NCBI GenBank assembly: GCA_009698675.1
Contig: WLPT01000002.1
Span: forward strand, 62,001 to 126,000
DNA: 64,000 nucleotides
Reading direction: 5' to 3'
DNA from: Actinomycetota bacterium
Lineage (GTDB): Bacteria > Actinomycetota > Actinomycetes > Nanopelagicales > Nanopelagicaceae
The position numbers were made by a program, and so were the translations under genes. Position 1 is the first letter of the stretch; each line of letters starts with the position of its first letter. A model generated the notes under the pieces. It did not search any database. It saw only the letters and a list, made by a program, of their open reading frames with translations, and had not been told where the DNA came from. This document shows positions 34,363 to 43,110 of this stretch, one piece after another.

Positions 34363-34846
34363 ACTCGTAAGTCACCGGCAACGGCGCAGTTCCAGCCAAG
34401 CGGAAGAATCGGATTGCAAACTTGGCTCGAACCGCTTGTGTAGATGAAACCGCGTCGGTATGAATAGCTATCGCAATTTCAATCTTTGCCGTTAACGCAG
34501 CAAGCTCACCTAGTAGCGCCTGCTCTGCAATATTGGCATGGCTCTGTCCATCGACAATTAGTAGAGCTAGGGAGCCCGAAAGCGCCATCTCTGCCGCTGA
34601 GCGATCCTCCACGCTAGCCTCGCGAGCTTGATAGGCCGCAGATGTTAAAAGAAGTGAAGATGCAGGATCAACAAACTCGCTATGGGCGATCTCCAAAGCG
34701 ATGGCGGCACGCCGTTGTAGAAGGCCATCCAGGTTGGCCCAGCTTGTTTCAACGCGATGATGCAGACGATCGAGTCGAGTAGCAAGGAAGGAGAGATACC
34801 AAAGAGTGAGCAAAACTATCAAGGCAATCGTCATCGCCGTCTTCAA
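34343..34846 (-). CDS. LemA-like membrane protein (tentative)
   Basis: One N-terminal TM; RLHHRVETSWANLDGLLQRRAAIALEIA resembles LemA helix. Confidence 0.5.
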   Translation of the reverse strand: MKTAMTIALIVLLTLWYLSFLATRLDRLHHRVETSWANLDGLLQRRAAIALEIAHSEFVDPASSLLLTSAAYQAREASVEDRSAAEMALSGSLALLIVDGQSHANIAEQALLGELAALTAKIEIAIAIHTDAVSSTQAVRAKFAIRFFRLAGTAPLPVTYEFESDAL

Positions 34847-34849
34847 TTC

Positions 34850-36028
34850 CTATCTCCCATCTCTACTTAAGAAACGATTCCACGAACGTGTTTCAGAAGT
34901 CAAAGAAATCTTTTGACCCCCCACCATCGCCATTTCGTATATTGAAAAAATCTGCTCTGCAACTACATCCCAATCAAATATCTGTGCATGCTCCTTGCCG
35001 ATTTTGGCCAACTCTTCGCGCTTGGAGTTATCGCGTAGCAAATCAATGACAACTTTAGCCAGATCTGTTGAATCTTCGGATTTAAACAGGGCACCGAATT
35101 GACCGCCGGCCAAAAGGGAGTCAAATGCTGGAATATCACTAGCTACAACACAGGCACCACCCGCTAAGGCTTCGGCCAAAATAATTCCAAAGGACTCGCC
35201 TCCAGTATTTGGCGCGACATAGAGTGCAACCGATGACATGAAATCTGCCTTTTCCTCTTCGCTAATGCGGCCTAAAAACTCAAATCGGTGTCGCAGTTGT
35301 GAATCTATCGACTTCACTACGTCTTTATGATCTCCTGGTCCGGCTACAAATACCTTCACATCTGGTGCAAAGCGCGCGATTATCGGCAATGCATCGAGCA
35401 GAACTTGCAGCCCTTTGCGCGGCTCTTCAAACCTACCAATGAAGCCAATTGTATTTCCTGACCATTTTTCTTGACGTCGACCGTTGGCGTAGCGCTTTGC
35501 GTAAATACCATTCGGTATAACAACTGCATCTGTATCTAAATGTGAAGTCAAAGTTAGGCGGGCCGCCTCTGATACCGCGATACGTGCCGAGAGTTTCTCG
35601 ATAGCAGGCTCCAAAATGGGACCGATCGCATAGATGACTTTCTGGTGTTTTGCCGCCGCATGAAAAGTGCCCACCATCGGCCCCTCCGCCGCCCAACATG
35701 CAAGAAGTGAAATCGAAGGAATAGCAGGTTCGTGCAGATGCAAAATATCGAACTCTCCGGCCGAGATCCATTGACGCACCCTGGCGAAGGCGATGGGACC
35801 AAAGAGCACACGGGCCACGGCACCGTTATATGGAATTGCAATCGGTTTACCAGCACTAACAACGTAAGGTGGAAGTTTGCTTTCATCTGTCACTGGCGCT
35901 AGAACTGAAACACTATGGCCGTTGGCAATGAGATATTCGGCCAAATCTCGAACGTGGTTCTGGACTCCACCGGGTGTATCCCAGCCATACGGGCAGACAA
36001 TGCCAATCTTTAGTTTCGCAGTCAGCAT
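34850..36028 (-). CDS. pimA: GT4 glycosyltransferase, phosphatidylinositol mannosyltransferase-like
   Basis: KIGIVCPYGWDTPGGVQNHVRDLAEYL; GRFEEPRKGLQVLLDALP; synteny with pgsA and acyltransferase. Confidence 0.88.
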   Translation of the reverse strand: MLTAKLKIGIVCPYGWDTPGGVQNHVRDLAEYLIANGHSVSVLAPVTDESKLPPYVVSAGKPIAIPYNGAVARVLFGPIAFARVRQWISAGEFDILHLHEPAIPSISLLACWAAEGPMVGTFHAAAKHQKVIYAIGPILEPAIEKLSARIAVSEAARLTLTSHLDTDAVVIPNGIYAKRYANGRRQEKWSGNTIGFIGRFEEPRKGLQVLLDALPIIARFAPDVKVFVAGPGDHKDVVKSIDSQLRHRFEFLGRISEEEKADFMSSVALYVAPNTGGESFGIILAEALAGGACVVASDIPAFDSLLAGGQFGALFKSEDSTDLAKVVIDLLRDNSKREELAKIGKEHAQIFDWDVVAEQIFSIYEMAMVGGQKISLTSETRSWNRFLSRDGR

Positions 36029-36909
36029 TAACTACGCTCCTTAAAATCCCCGTCGATCCAAATCCGTTGCATCATGTGCCAATCCTGCGGGTGTGCGGCT
36101 ATCCCCTTAGCAAAGAGGTCTGCACTCGATTGAACAATCGTTGAGATTTTTTCACTTTCACTACCTTGCCTTGGCATTGGCACCATCTCGAAATCTATAT
36201 GAATGCCAGATTCGGTATAGGAAATCATCGCATAAATCAGTGGCGCGCCAGTTTTTAGAGCCAACACAGCTGGGCCTGCTGGCATTCTCGCCGGCCCCCC
36301 GAAAAAAGTAACATCGATACCTGAGCGCGATAGGTCTCGATCTGCGGCAAGAGCGACTACGCAACCTGATCGAAGGCGCTGAGCTAACGTTGGGATTACA
36401 CGAGCATCTAAGGCAAGGGCCTCCATTCCGAAAGCGGCGCGATAGGACATAAACTTTTTAAATAGCGCTTCAGGTTTTAAATGCTCGGCGACCGTTACAA
36501 GTTTTGCGCCTCTGGCGCAGAAAAACGCTGCTGCATGATCGTAGTTTCCGACGTGGGCCAACGTAACAATGGCACCTTTTCCAGCGACGATGGCATCTAG
36601 GAGCAGATGTTCATCGGTTGTGGTCACTGTATTTTGAATTCTCTGTGCAGACCAATCTGGTAATCTAAAGGTGTCGCACCAATAGCGAATGGCAGAGCGC
36701 ATCGCTTTGTAAACCAATAAATCTAAATCGAGCGCAGTGATTGCAGGCTGTGTTCGCGCCAGATTTGATCGTAAGCGTTGTACGCTCGGACCGTTTCGCT
36801 TCGTGATGTAGTCAGATATCTTGTATGCACTTTCGTAGGCAAATCCTTCAGGTAACCACCGCAACACCCGCCATGCAGCAAAGTAACCCCAAGCAGTCAA
36901 GGTCTGCAC
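36028..36909 (-). CDS. Phosphatidylinositol mannoside acyltransferase (LpxL/HtrB-like)
   Basis: LAHVGNYDHAAAFFCARG (HX4D); FFGGPARMPAGPAVLAL. Confidence 0.85.
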   Translation of the reverse strand: MQTLTAWGYFAAWRVLRWLPEGFAYESAYKISDYITKRNGPSVQRLRSNLARTQPAITALDLDLLVYKAMRSAIRYWCDTFRLPDWSAQRIQNTVTTTDEHLLLDAIVAGKGAIVTLAHVGNYDHAAAFFCARGAKLVTVAEHLKPEALFKKFMSYRAAFGMEALALDARVIPTLAQRLRSGCVVALAADRDLSRSGIDVTFFGGPARMPAGPAVLALKTGAPLIYAMISYTESGIHIDFEMVPMPRQGSESEKISTIVQSSADLFAKGIAAHPQDWHMMQRIWIDGDFKERS

Positions 36910-36912
36910 AAT

Positions 36913-37509
36913 TTAAACCATAGCTTTCTTGATAATAATCAACCGTTGAACGACTGTTATAAAAGCAAGGAGTGCAAGCAACCAGATGCCAATACTCAGA
37001 ACGTAAGGCACTCCAAGTCCATCAAGTGCAATAGCACAGAGGGAAATAATTAACCTCTCTGTTCGCTCTGCAATCCCGCCGGAGCATGGGATTGAAAAGC
37101 TTTCAGCTTTTGCGCGAATATATGGGACCAGCATTCCAGTTACTAATGCAATAAGAACAACGATCGCCAACTTGTCATCATGACGGATAAGAAAAAGTGC
37201 TAAACCAATCAAAATCGCTGAATCGGTAATACGATCGATCGTGGAATCTAGAAAACCACCCCAACGACTTGCGCCAACTTTAGATATACGCGCCATCGCT
37301 CCATCAAAGAGATCGCTCAAAGCAAATAGAGCGATGATCGCCGTGCCGCGCAAGAAATCACCTCGTGGGTAAAAAAAGAGCGATGAGAGGAGAACACCAA
37401 TGGCGCCCACCCAGGTCACAGCATTTGCGGTGATTCCAATACGCAGAGCAAATGAGGCTACGGGCGTTATAAATCTCGTAACCGCAGGTTTGAAAATGCC
37501 ACTAATCAT
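36913..37509 (-). CDS. CDP-alcohol phosphatidyltransferase, phosphatidylinositol(-phosphate) synthase-like (start MISGIFK at 37509; ORF extends to 37578)
   Basis: CDP-OH-P motif DLFDGAMARISKVGASRWGGFLDSTIDR; SD GGGAGG before ATG 37509. Confidence 0.87.
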   Translation of the reverse strand: MISGIFKPAVTRFITPVASFALRIGITANAVTWVGAIGVLLSSLFFYPRGDFLRGTAIIALFALSDLFDGAMARISKVGASRWGGFLDSTIDRITDSAILIGLALFLIRHDDKLAIVVLIALVTGMLVPYIRAKAESFSIPCSGGIAERTERLIISLCAIALDGLGVPYVLSIGIWLLALLAFITVVQRLIIIKKAMV

Positions 37510-37533
37510 CACCTCCCATCGTAGGCTGAGCAG

Positions 37534-38118
37534 GTGAATTCCACTGCATCTGAGCCTGCCATCGCCGTCTATGGCCATGAGGGAGCATCGCCTTCAATCG
37601 TGGCCGAGGTCTTTGGCGGGCGGGTATTACAGGTCCTTGACCCAGAATCGGATTGTGCAATCTTTGTAATTAATCCATCCATGGGAATCGATCAGGCAAC
37701 GATCGATTTGTGGCAGGCGCTAGATGATTTACAAACACCTCGATTGGTTGTCGTCACCCATCTTGAAAATCAGGATGCAGATTTTGACGATGCCATCATG
37801 TTAGCCAATCGCGTCTTTGATCACATGGCTACTCCATATTTAGTGCTACACGATGATCAAGGTTTGCCCTGCGCACTTATTAGTCTTGCGACGATGCGAA
37901 TCATTGACTACAACACAGCCCCTCCTAGGGATATGGCCTGCGAGCCTGAACATGAAACTTTGGTGCAAGAGTTTCGCGACGAGTACCTAGAGCTTTCTAG
38001 CTCTCTTGGCGACGGGGCATTTGCTGCCGGTCTACTTTTTCCCGCGATACCTTTGTGGATTGAAAAAGGTATTGGTGTAGATGTAGTGAAAACTTATTTA
38101 GCCGAACTTGGGGTTTAA
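37534..38118 (+). CDS. EF-G-like degenerate GTPase domain protein
   Basis: DCAIFVINPSMGIDQATIDLWQALDDLQTPRLVVVTHLENQDADFDDAIMLANRVF parallels the EF-G G-domain with altered G1/G4 motifs. Confidence 0.6.
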   Translation: MNSTASEPAIAVYGHEGASPSIVAEVFGGRVLQVLDPESDCAIFVINPSMGIDQATIDLWQALDDLQTPRLVVVTHLENQDADFDDAIMLANRVFDHMATPYLVLHDDQGLPCALISLATMRIIDYNTAPPRDMACEPEHETLVQEFRDEYLELSSSLGDGAFAAGLLFPAIPLWIEKGIGVDVVKTYLAELGV

Positions 38119-38640
38119 TTACCAGTTTGCGACGATCTCGTCTCGAGTCACCATCAAAAGTTGTGGCAAGACTTTAGTCTGACCAATTATCGGCATGAAA
38201 TTTGCATCACCACTCCAACGTGGAACAACGTGCTGATGAATATGCTCGGCTACGCCCGCACCTGAAATAGCTCCTTGATTCATTCCCAAATTAAATCCAT
38301 CGGGAGAAGAGGCTTTACGAATCGCTGACATTGCATGCGAGCTCAGTGCTGAGATCTCATCGCGCTCTTGTGCACTCAAATCAGTTAAGTCGGCCACATG
38401 ACGATATGCGCACACTAATAGGTGCCCCGGGTTGTATGGATAAAGATTCATTACAACAAAGGCCGTTATACCCCTATGAACAATTAACCCTTCATCATCC
38501 TTTAACGTCGGGATACGGCAGAAGGGGCACTCGATCTCGTTGGTTTCAAGAGGGCGATTCTCGCCTCGAAGATAGTCAAGTCGATGTGGCGCCCACAAAC
38601 GAGCCCAACTATCAGGCATACCCAAACCGTCGACAGTCAT
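38119..38640 (-). CDS. HIT-family hydrolase/phosphorylase (Ap4A-type)
   Basis: IECPFCRIPT zinc-type motif and HIHQHVVPRW histidine triad. Confidence 0.92.
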   Translation of the reverse strand: MTVDGLGMPDSWARLWAPHRLDYLRGENRPLETNEIECPFCRIPTLKDDEGLIVHRGITAFVVMNLYPYNPGHLLVCAYRHVADLTDLSAQERDEISALSSHAMSAIRKASSPDGFNLGMNQGAISGAGVAEHIHQHVVPRWSGDANFMPIIGQTKVLPQLLMVTRDEIVANW

Positions 38641-38642
38641 CG

Positions 38643-40631
38643 CTAAACCTGAGTACGTTCGAGGACTATTTTCTTAATCTCGGCAATCGCATCAGCTATT
38701 GGAATTCCATTTTTCTGTTCGCCATTTCGATAGCGAAATGAAACGGCGCCCGCGGCTTGATCCTCCTCACCGGCAATGACCATAAATGGAATCTTCTGCA
38801 GCTGCGCATTGCGCACCTTCTTTTGCATCCGATCATCAGAGCTATCGAGTTCGGTGCGAATACCGGCCTTTCGCATCTGGGACATTACATCGGCTAAGTA
38901 ATCAGAAAATGCCTCGGCAACTGGAATTCCAATCGCCTGTACAGGCGCAAGCCATGGTGGAAAAGCGCCAGCATAATGTTCGGTTAAGACGCCGAAGAAG
39001 CGCTCAATTGAACCAAAGAGTGCGCGATGGATCATAACTGGACGCTGACGAGATCCATCGGGTGCGGCATATTCGAGTTCAAAGCGTTGAGGAAGTTGAA
39101 AATCTACTTGAATCGTAGACATCTGCCATGTACGTCCAATGGCATCTTTAGCCTGTACGGAAATCTTTGGACCATAGAAGGCCGCCCCACCCTCATCTAA
39201 GACTAATTCGAGATTTTGAGCTGTTGCAGCCTGTCGCAGAGCTTGAGTTGCCTCAAGCCAATCGCTATCTTCGCCAACAGATTTCTCGGGGTTACGCGTA
39301 GAGAGTTCGAGATAGAAATCGTTGAGGCCGTAATCGCGCAGCAAGTTAAGTACGAATGTCAGCAGCGAGTCGAGTTCAGCGACCATCTGCTCCTTGGTGC
39401 AGTAAATATGTGCATCATCCTGAGTAAATCCGCGCGCACGAGTAATGCCATGCAAAACTCCAGATTTTTCATAACGATAAACCGTACCGAATTCGAAAAG
39501 ACGCAATGGAAGTTCACGATAGGAGCGACCACGTGAACGGTAAATTAGATTATGAAATGGGCAGTTCATTGGCTTCATGTAGTACTGCTGGCCCGCGCGT
39601 TTAATCGTCCCATCGGCGTGAAGCTCTTCATCTAAAATCATTGGCGGGTACATGCCATCGGCATACCACTGCAAGTGTCCAGAGGTTTCAAAGAGTGCGG
39701 CCTTGGTCAAATGGGGTGAGTAGACAAACTCGTACCCCTCGTCCTCATGGCGCTTACGCGAGTAATCCTCCATCGCACGTCGAACGATTCCGCCCTTGGG
39801 ATGGAAAACGGCAAGTCCAGATCCAATCTCTTCAGGAAATGAGAAGAGATCAAGCTCTGTTCCAAGACGTCGATGGTCGCGCTTTTCAGCTTCGGCTAAG
39901 AGTTCAAGATATGCATTGAGTTCATCTTGCGAGGGCCAAGCGGTGCCATAAATTCGCTGCAGCATTGGATTCTTTTCAGAGCCACGCCAGTATGCCGCCG
40001 CAGTCCTCATCAATTTGAACGCTGGAATATGTTTGGTCGAAGGAAGGTGTGGACCACGGCAAAGGTCGCTCCACACCGGATTACCATCACGTCCTAAATT
40101 GTCATAGATCGTTAGCTCGGAGCCACCGACTTCAACGCTTGCCTCTTCACCTGCTGGCCCCTTAATTCCAATGAGCTCACATTTATAGGGCTCATGTGCC
40201 AACTCTTTGAGCGCATCTGCCTCAGTGATTACACGCCGACGAAAACGTTGCCCCTCTTTTACAATTTTACGCATTGCACTTTCAATCTTTACAAGATCAT
40301 CGGGATTGAAAGTTTGTGTTGGATCAAAGTCGTAATAAAAACCATCTTTGATTGGCGGCCCAATCCCAAGACGCGTATTTGCGAAAACCTCTTGCACGGC
40401 TTGTGCCATTACATGTGCCGTCGAGTGGCGCAATACGGAAACTCCATCGGGTGAAGAGATCAAAACCCCTTCGACAATATCTCCTGGTGCTAACTCACTC
40501 CACAGGTCTTTGAGCACACCGTTGACCCGCGCCACGACAACATCCTTGTTCTCGGCAAAGAGATTGGTAGGACGCGCATCTGCCTCAACCGAGCGCAGCT
40601 GGCCATCCACCGTAATCTCAATCGTTGACAT
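38643..40631 (-). CDS. thrS: Threonyl-tRNA synthetase
   Basis: 662 aa; TGS domain; [44 protein letters not shown]. Confidence 0.98.
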   Translation of the reverse strand: MSTIEITVDGQLRSVEADARPTNLFAENKDVVVARVNGVLKDLWSELAPGDIVEGVLISSPDGVSVLRHSTAHVMAQAVQEVFANTRLGIGPPIKDGFYYDFDPTQTFNPDDLVKIESAMRKIVKEGQRFRRRVITEADALKELAHEPYKCELIGIKGPAGEEASVEVGGSELTIYDNLGRDGNPVWSDLCRGPHLPSTKHIPAFKLMRTAAAYWRGSEKNPMLQRIYGTAWPSQDELNAYLELLAEAEKRDHRRLGTELDLFSFPEEIGSGLAVFHPKGGIVRRAMEDYSRKRHEDEGYEFVYSPHLTKAALFETSGHLQWYADGMYPPMILDEELHADGTIKRAGQQYYMKPMNCPFHNLIYRSRGRSYRELPLRLFEFGTVYRYEKSGVLHGITRARGFTQDDAHIYCTKEQMVAELDSLLTFVLNLLRDYGLNDFYLELSTRNPEKSVGEDSDWLEATQALRQAATAQNLELVLDEGGAAFYGPKISVQAKDAIGRTWQMSTIQVDFQLPQRFELEYAAPDGSRQRPVMIHRALFGSIERFFGVLTEHYAGAFPPWLAPVQAIGIPVAEAFSDYLADVMSQMRKAGIRTELDSSDDRMQKKVRNAQLQKIPFMVIAGEEDQAAGAVSFRYRNGEQKNGIPIADAIAEIKKIVLERTQV

Positions 40632-40751
40632 GCCAGTAGCCTACCGAATCAGCCCAACTCATCGTTGACCTGCACTCCCCCGTCGATTCTGCGATGTGAG
40701 TACATCTCACTTTGGCGCTAGAGGCATACCTAGGATAGATTTCGACTCCTC

Positions 40752-40824
40752 GCGGACGTAGCGCAGTTGGTAGCGCGGAACCTTGCCAAGGTTCAGGTCG
40801 CCGGTTCGAACCCGGTCGTCCGCT
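40752..40824 (+). tRNA. tRNA-Gly(GCC)
   Basis: Acceptor GCGGACG/CGTCCGC, anticodon loop TTGCCAA, T-arm GCCGG-TTCGAAC-CCGGT; no encoded CCA. Confidence 0.97.
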
Positions 40825-40853
40825 CTGATACATCGCCCTGGCGATATGTAATT

Positions 40854-40927
40854 GGTCGGGTGGCCGAGAGGCGAGGCAAGGGACTGCAAATCCCTCTACA
40901 CGGGTTCAAATCCCGTCCCGACCTCCA
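40854..40927 (+). tRNA. tRNA-Cys(GCA), CCA encoded at 40925-40927
   Basis: Acceptor GGTCGGG/CCCGACC, anticodon loop CTGCAAA, T-loop TTCAAAT, followed by T+CCA. Confidence 0.97.
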
Positions 40928-40961
40928 TCATTAAATACCAACTTATGGGAAGGTTTGAGCC

Positions 40962-41300
40962 ATGAGTGAATCAACTAGGCCATGGGGTCGCTATGAGATT
41001 CTCCATGAGAGCAGTTCTCATAAAGTTAAATGCATATGGGTCTACCCCGGTAAACGACTTTCCTATCAGCGCCACCAAAAACGCGCCGAACACTGGTTCA
41101 TAATCTCTGGACAAGCCCTTGTTACACACAATGGTGCGCAGAGAACTATGAGTTCAGGAGAGAGCATCGATATAGCAATCGGAGATTTACATAGAGTTGA
41201 AAACACTGGATCAGCAGACGTCGTATTCATCGAAGTCCAGACGGGAACATACTTTGGTGAAGATGATATTGAGCGTATTGAGGATGATTTCGGGCGCTGA
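40962..41300 (+). CDS. Cupin-type phosphomannose isomerase-like protein
   Basis: RPWGRYEILHESSSHKVKCIWVYPGKRLSYQRHQKRAEHWFIISGQA. Confidence 0.88.
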   Translation: MSESTRPWGRYEILHESSSHKVKCIWVYPGKRLSYQRHQKRAEHWFIISGQALVTHNGAQRTMSSGESIDIAIGDLHRVENTGSADVVFIEVQTGTYFGEDDIERIEDDFGR

Positions 41301-41336
41301 ATTAAACAAATATCGTGGGGTATGATTTCCCAGCAA

Positions 41337-41408
41337 GGATCGTTGGCTCAGCGGTAGAGCACCACATTGACATTGTGGGGGTCACTGGTTCGATCCCAGT
41401 ACGGTCCA
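41337..41408 (+). tRNA. tRNA-Val(GAC)
   Basis: Acceptor GGATCGT/ACGGTCC, anticodon stem-loop CCACA-TTGACAT-TGTGG, T-loop TTCGATC. Confidence 0.96.
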
Positions 41409-41409
41409 C

Positions 41410-41967
41410 TTAACGAGTTCGCCTCTTAAACTCTTCGACGCTCAATTCATATATCTGCTCAGGGCCATCTATCTCATCCATCTGTTGGCCAATATGTGCA
41501 AAATCAAACTTCTTCACAAGGGCGACCGAGGCGGTATTTGATGCGGCAACGGTGTATCGCAGAGTTGTCACACCAGGTTGGCTACATACCCAACTCCACA
41601 TACCTTCGAGGGCTTCAAAACCAAAACCTTGATTGTGAAATTGCGGATCAACGCCTAAGCCGATTTCGATCATTCCATTCTCATCAGGTGCTCCATGAAA
41701 GCTGGTGCTTCCTATAATCTCGCGACTGGTCTTTAAAACCATCCAGCGAACAAACCATTTATTGACAGTGGAGTCTGCTTTAACTTGTGGGACGCGCCAG
41801 CCCAAAGGACCCGAATCATCCATTAACTGGCGATGTGGATTTGTAAAACTCTTGCCCTCAAAAATCCAGCCATCTTCGGGTTTTTCAAAAAGAGAGATGA
41901 TCTCTTTTGCGCTTAAGTGATGGAGCTCAAGGCGATCGGTATAAATTACCGGCTCTCTATCCTTCAA
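41410..41967 (-). CDS. GNAT-family N-acetyltransferase
   Basis: EIGLGVDPQFHNQGFGFEALEGMWSW; RimJ-like architecture. Confidence 0.82.
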   Translation of the reverse strand: MKDREPVIYTDRLELHHLSAKEIISLFEKPEDGWIFEGKSFTNPHRQLMDDSGPLGWRVPQVKADSTVNKWFVRWMVLKTSREIIGSTSFHGAPDENGMIEIGLGVDPQFHNQGFGFEALEGMWSWVCSQPGVTTLRYTVAASNTASVALVKKFDFAHIGQQMDEIDGPEQIYELSVEEFKRRTR

Positions 41968-42457
41968 TCCTATTAATCTCCCCTGCTATATCGGAGAAGG
42001 CCCATAAATCAATCGCATCTAGATCCAAAATTCGAATTCCATGCACCTTTAAAGTATCTGAAATCTGGGCCCTATGTTCGGTGGCGTGATGAATCGATTG
42101 AGAAATGATCGTCGATCTCGATCGGAAACTCTTTTGTCCATCCCGCATCTTTGTTTCAACGGAATCAGGCATGTGCGACTGCACACGCAGAAATTCATCG
42201 GCTGCAGCACAAATCTCTTTAAGTTTGCTAAGAGGAATAACCATTGATTGATCTAGACCAGAAGAAATAGCATCGCCGCCAACTCGATAGGCGTATCCCC
42301 CTGCGGCTAGCACTATGTGGTTGGCTAACTCTTGAATTGACCAATCCGCCTCGGTCAATCGCAACTGCCAATCACTACCTCTGAGTTCTTCCAAAGCAGA
42401 GAGAACATGCTGGTTAGCCCAGCCCATATGTAATAAAAGTTTCTCTTGATTAAGCAT
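41957..42457 (-). CDS. DinB-family protein (ORF extends to 42511)
   Basis: HMGWANQHVLSALEEL...WSIQELANHIVLAAGGY...SIHHATEHRAQI. Confidence 0.75.
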   Translation of the reverse strand: MLNQEKLLLHMGWANQHVLSALEELRGSDWQLRLTEADWSIQELANHIVLAAGGYAYRVGGDAISSGLDQSMVIPLSKLKEICAAADEFLRVQSHMPDSVETKMRDGQKSFRSRSTIISQSIHHATEHRAQISDTLKVHGIRILDLDAIDLWAFSDIAGEINRIEG

Positions 42458-42459
42458 TC

Positions 42460-42999
42460 CTATTCCTTCCACTCTGAAGCCAGAATTGCAAATAAATGCG
42501 CGCTGGTCCACTCCTGCTTAAAGTACTCATCCTCTAGGAAACTACCTTCTAAGCGCATCCCGAGGCTGCGCGCTAACTTTATCGAAGCTAGATTTCGCTG
42601 GTCGATATAGGCCGTTACGCGTCGAAACCCTAACTCTTTGAAGGCGGCGCCAATTACCGCCCTTGTTGCTTCAAGGGCATATCCGTGGCCCTTAAAGGCT
42701 GGATTGATTACCCAACCAATTTCTGCACGACTATGTAACTTCGAGTCAATACTTATGTTGGACTGTCCGATGATTTTTCCCGAACTCTTTAGGCTCCATC
42801 CAAATAACTTATAGTCATCATCCTTCTCAAATTCAGTGGCCGCTATCGATACGACCAGCGCATCGCGTACTTGCTCCCTCGTTCGTTGTGGCCATGGAAT
42901 ATAGGCAACAGTCTGGAAATCTGATTGATACTCGAGCAGATCCTCGACATCGCCGATTTCTAATGGACGCAATGTTAGGCGTGCTGTCTCAAGTTGCAT
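42460..42999 (-). CDS. GNAT-family N-acetyltransferase (RimJ-like)
   Basis: ETARLTLRPLEIGDVEDL; EIGWVINPAFKGHGYALEATRAVI; RVTAYIDQRNLASIKLARSLGMRLEG. Confidence 0.88.
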   Translation of the reverse strand: MQLETARLTLRPLEIGDVEDLLEYQSDFQTVAYIPWPQRTREQVRDALVVSIAATEFEKDDDYKLFGWSLKSSGKIIGQSNISIDSKLHSRAEIGWVINPAFKGHGYALEATRAVIGAAFKELGFRRVTAYIDQRNLASIKLARSLGMRLEGSFLEDEYFKQEWTSAHLFAILASEWKE

Positions 43000-43110
43000 T
43001 TAGAGTGTGCAATCTAAAGCGGCGATTTCGCATGGTGAGATATTAGCCGCATGAGAGGCATCTCTCGCCGTACTGGTCAGTCTACTTTTTTGCAGATTTA
43101 GAATCGCGCT

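Noticed and set aside
35433-35886. Two overlapping minus-strand ORFs (112 and 110 aa) inside pimA
   Set aside because: Alternative frames of a well-supported glycosyltransferase gene; Cys/Gly/Arg-rich translations without homology.
40632-40751. Possible T-box or attenuator upstream of thrS
   Set aside because: No T-box sequence or terminator; thrS appears leaderless (TAGGCT-N6-ATG), leaving no room for a leader.
43040-43085. Small inverted repeats (GAGAG-gcat-CTCTC and GCGGC/GCCGC) upstream of the nitronate monooxygenase
   Set aside because: Short stems of kinds expected by chance; the gene has a better-supported leaderless promoter, so no leader structure is needed.
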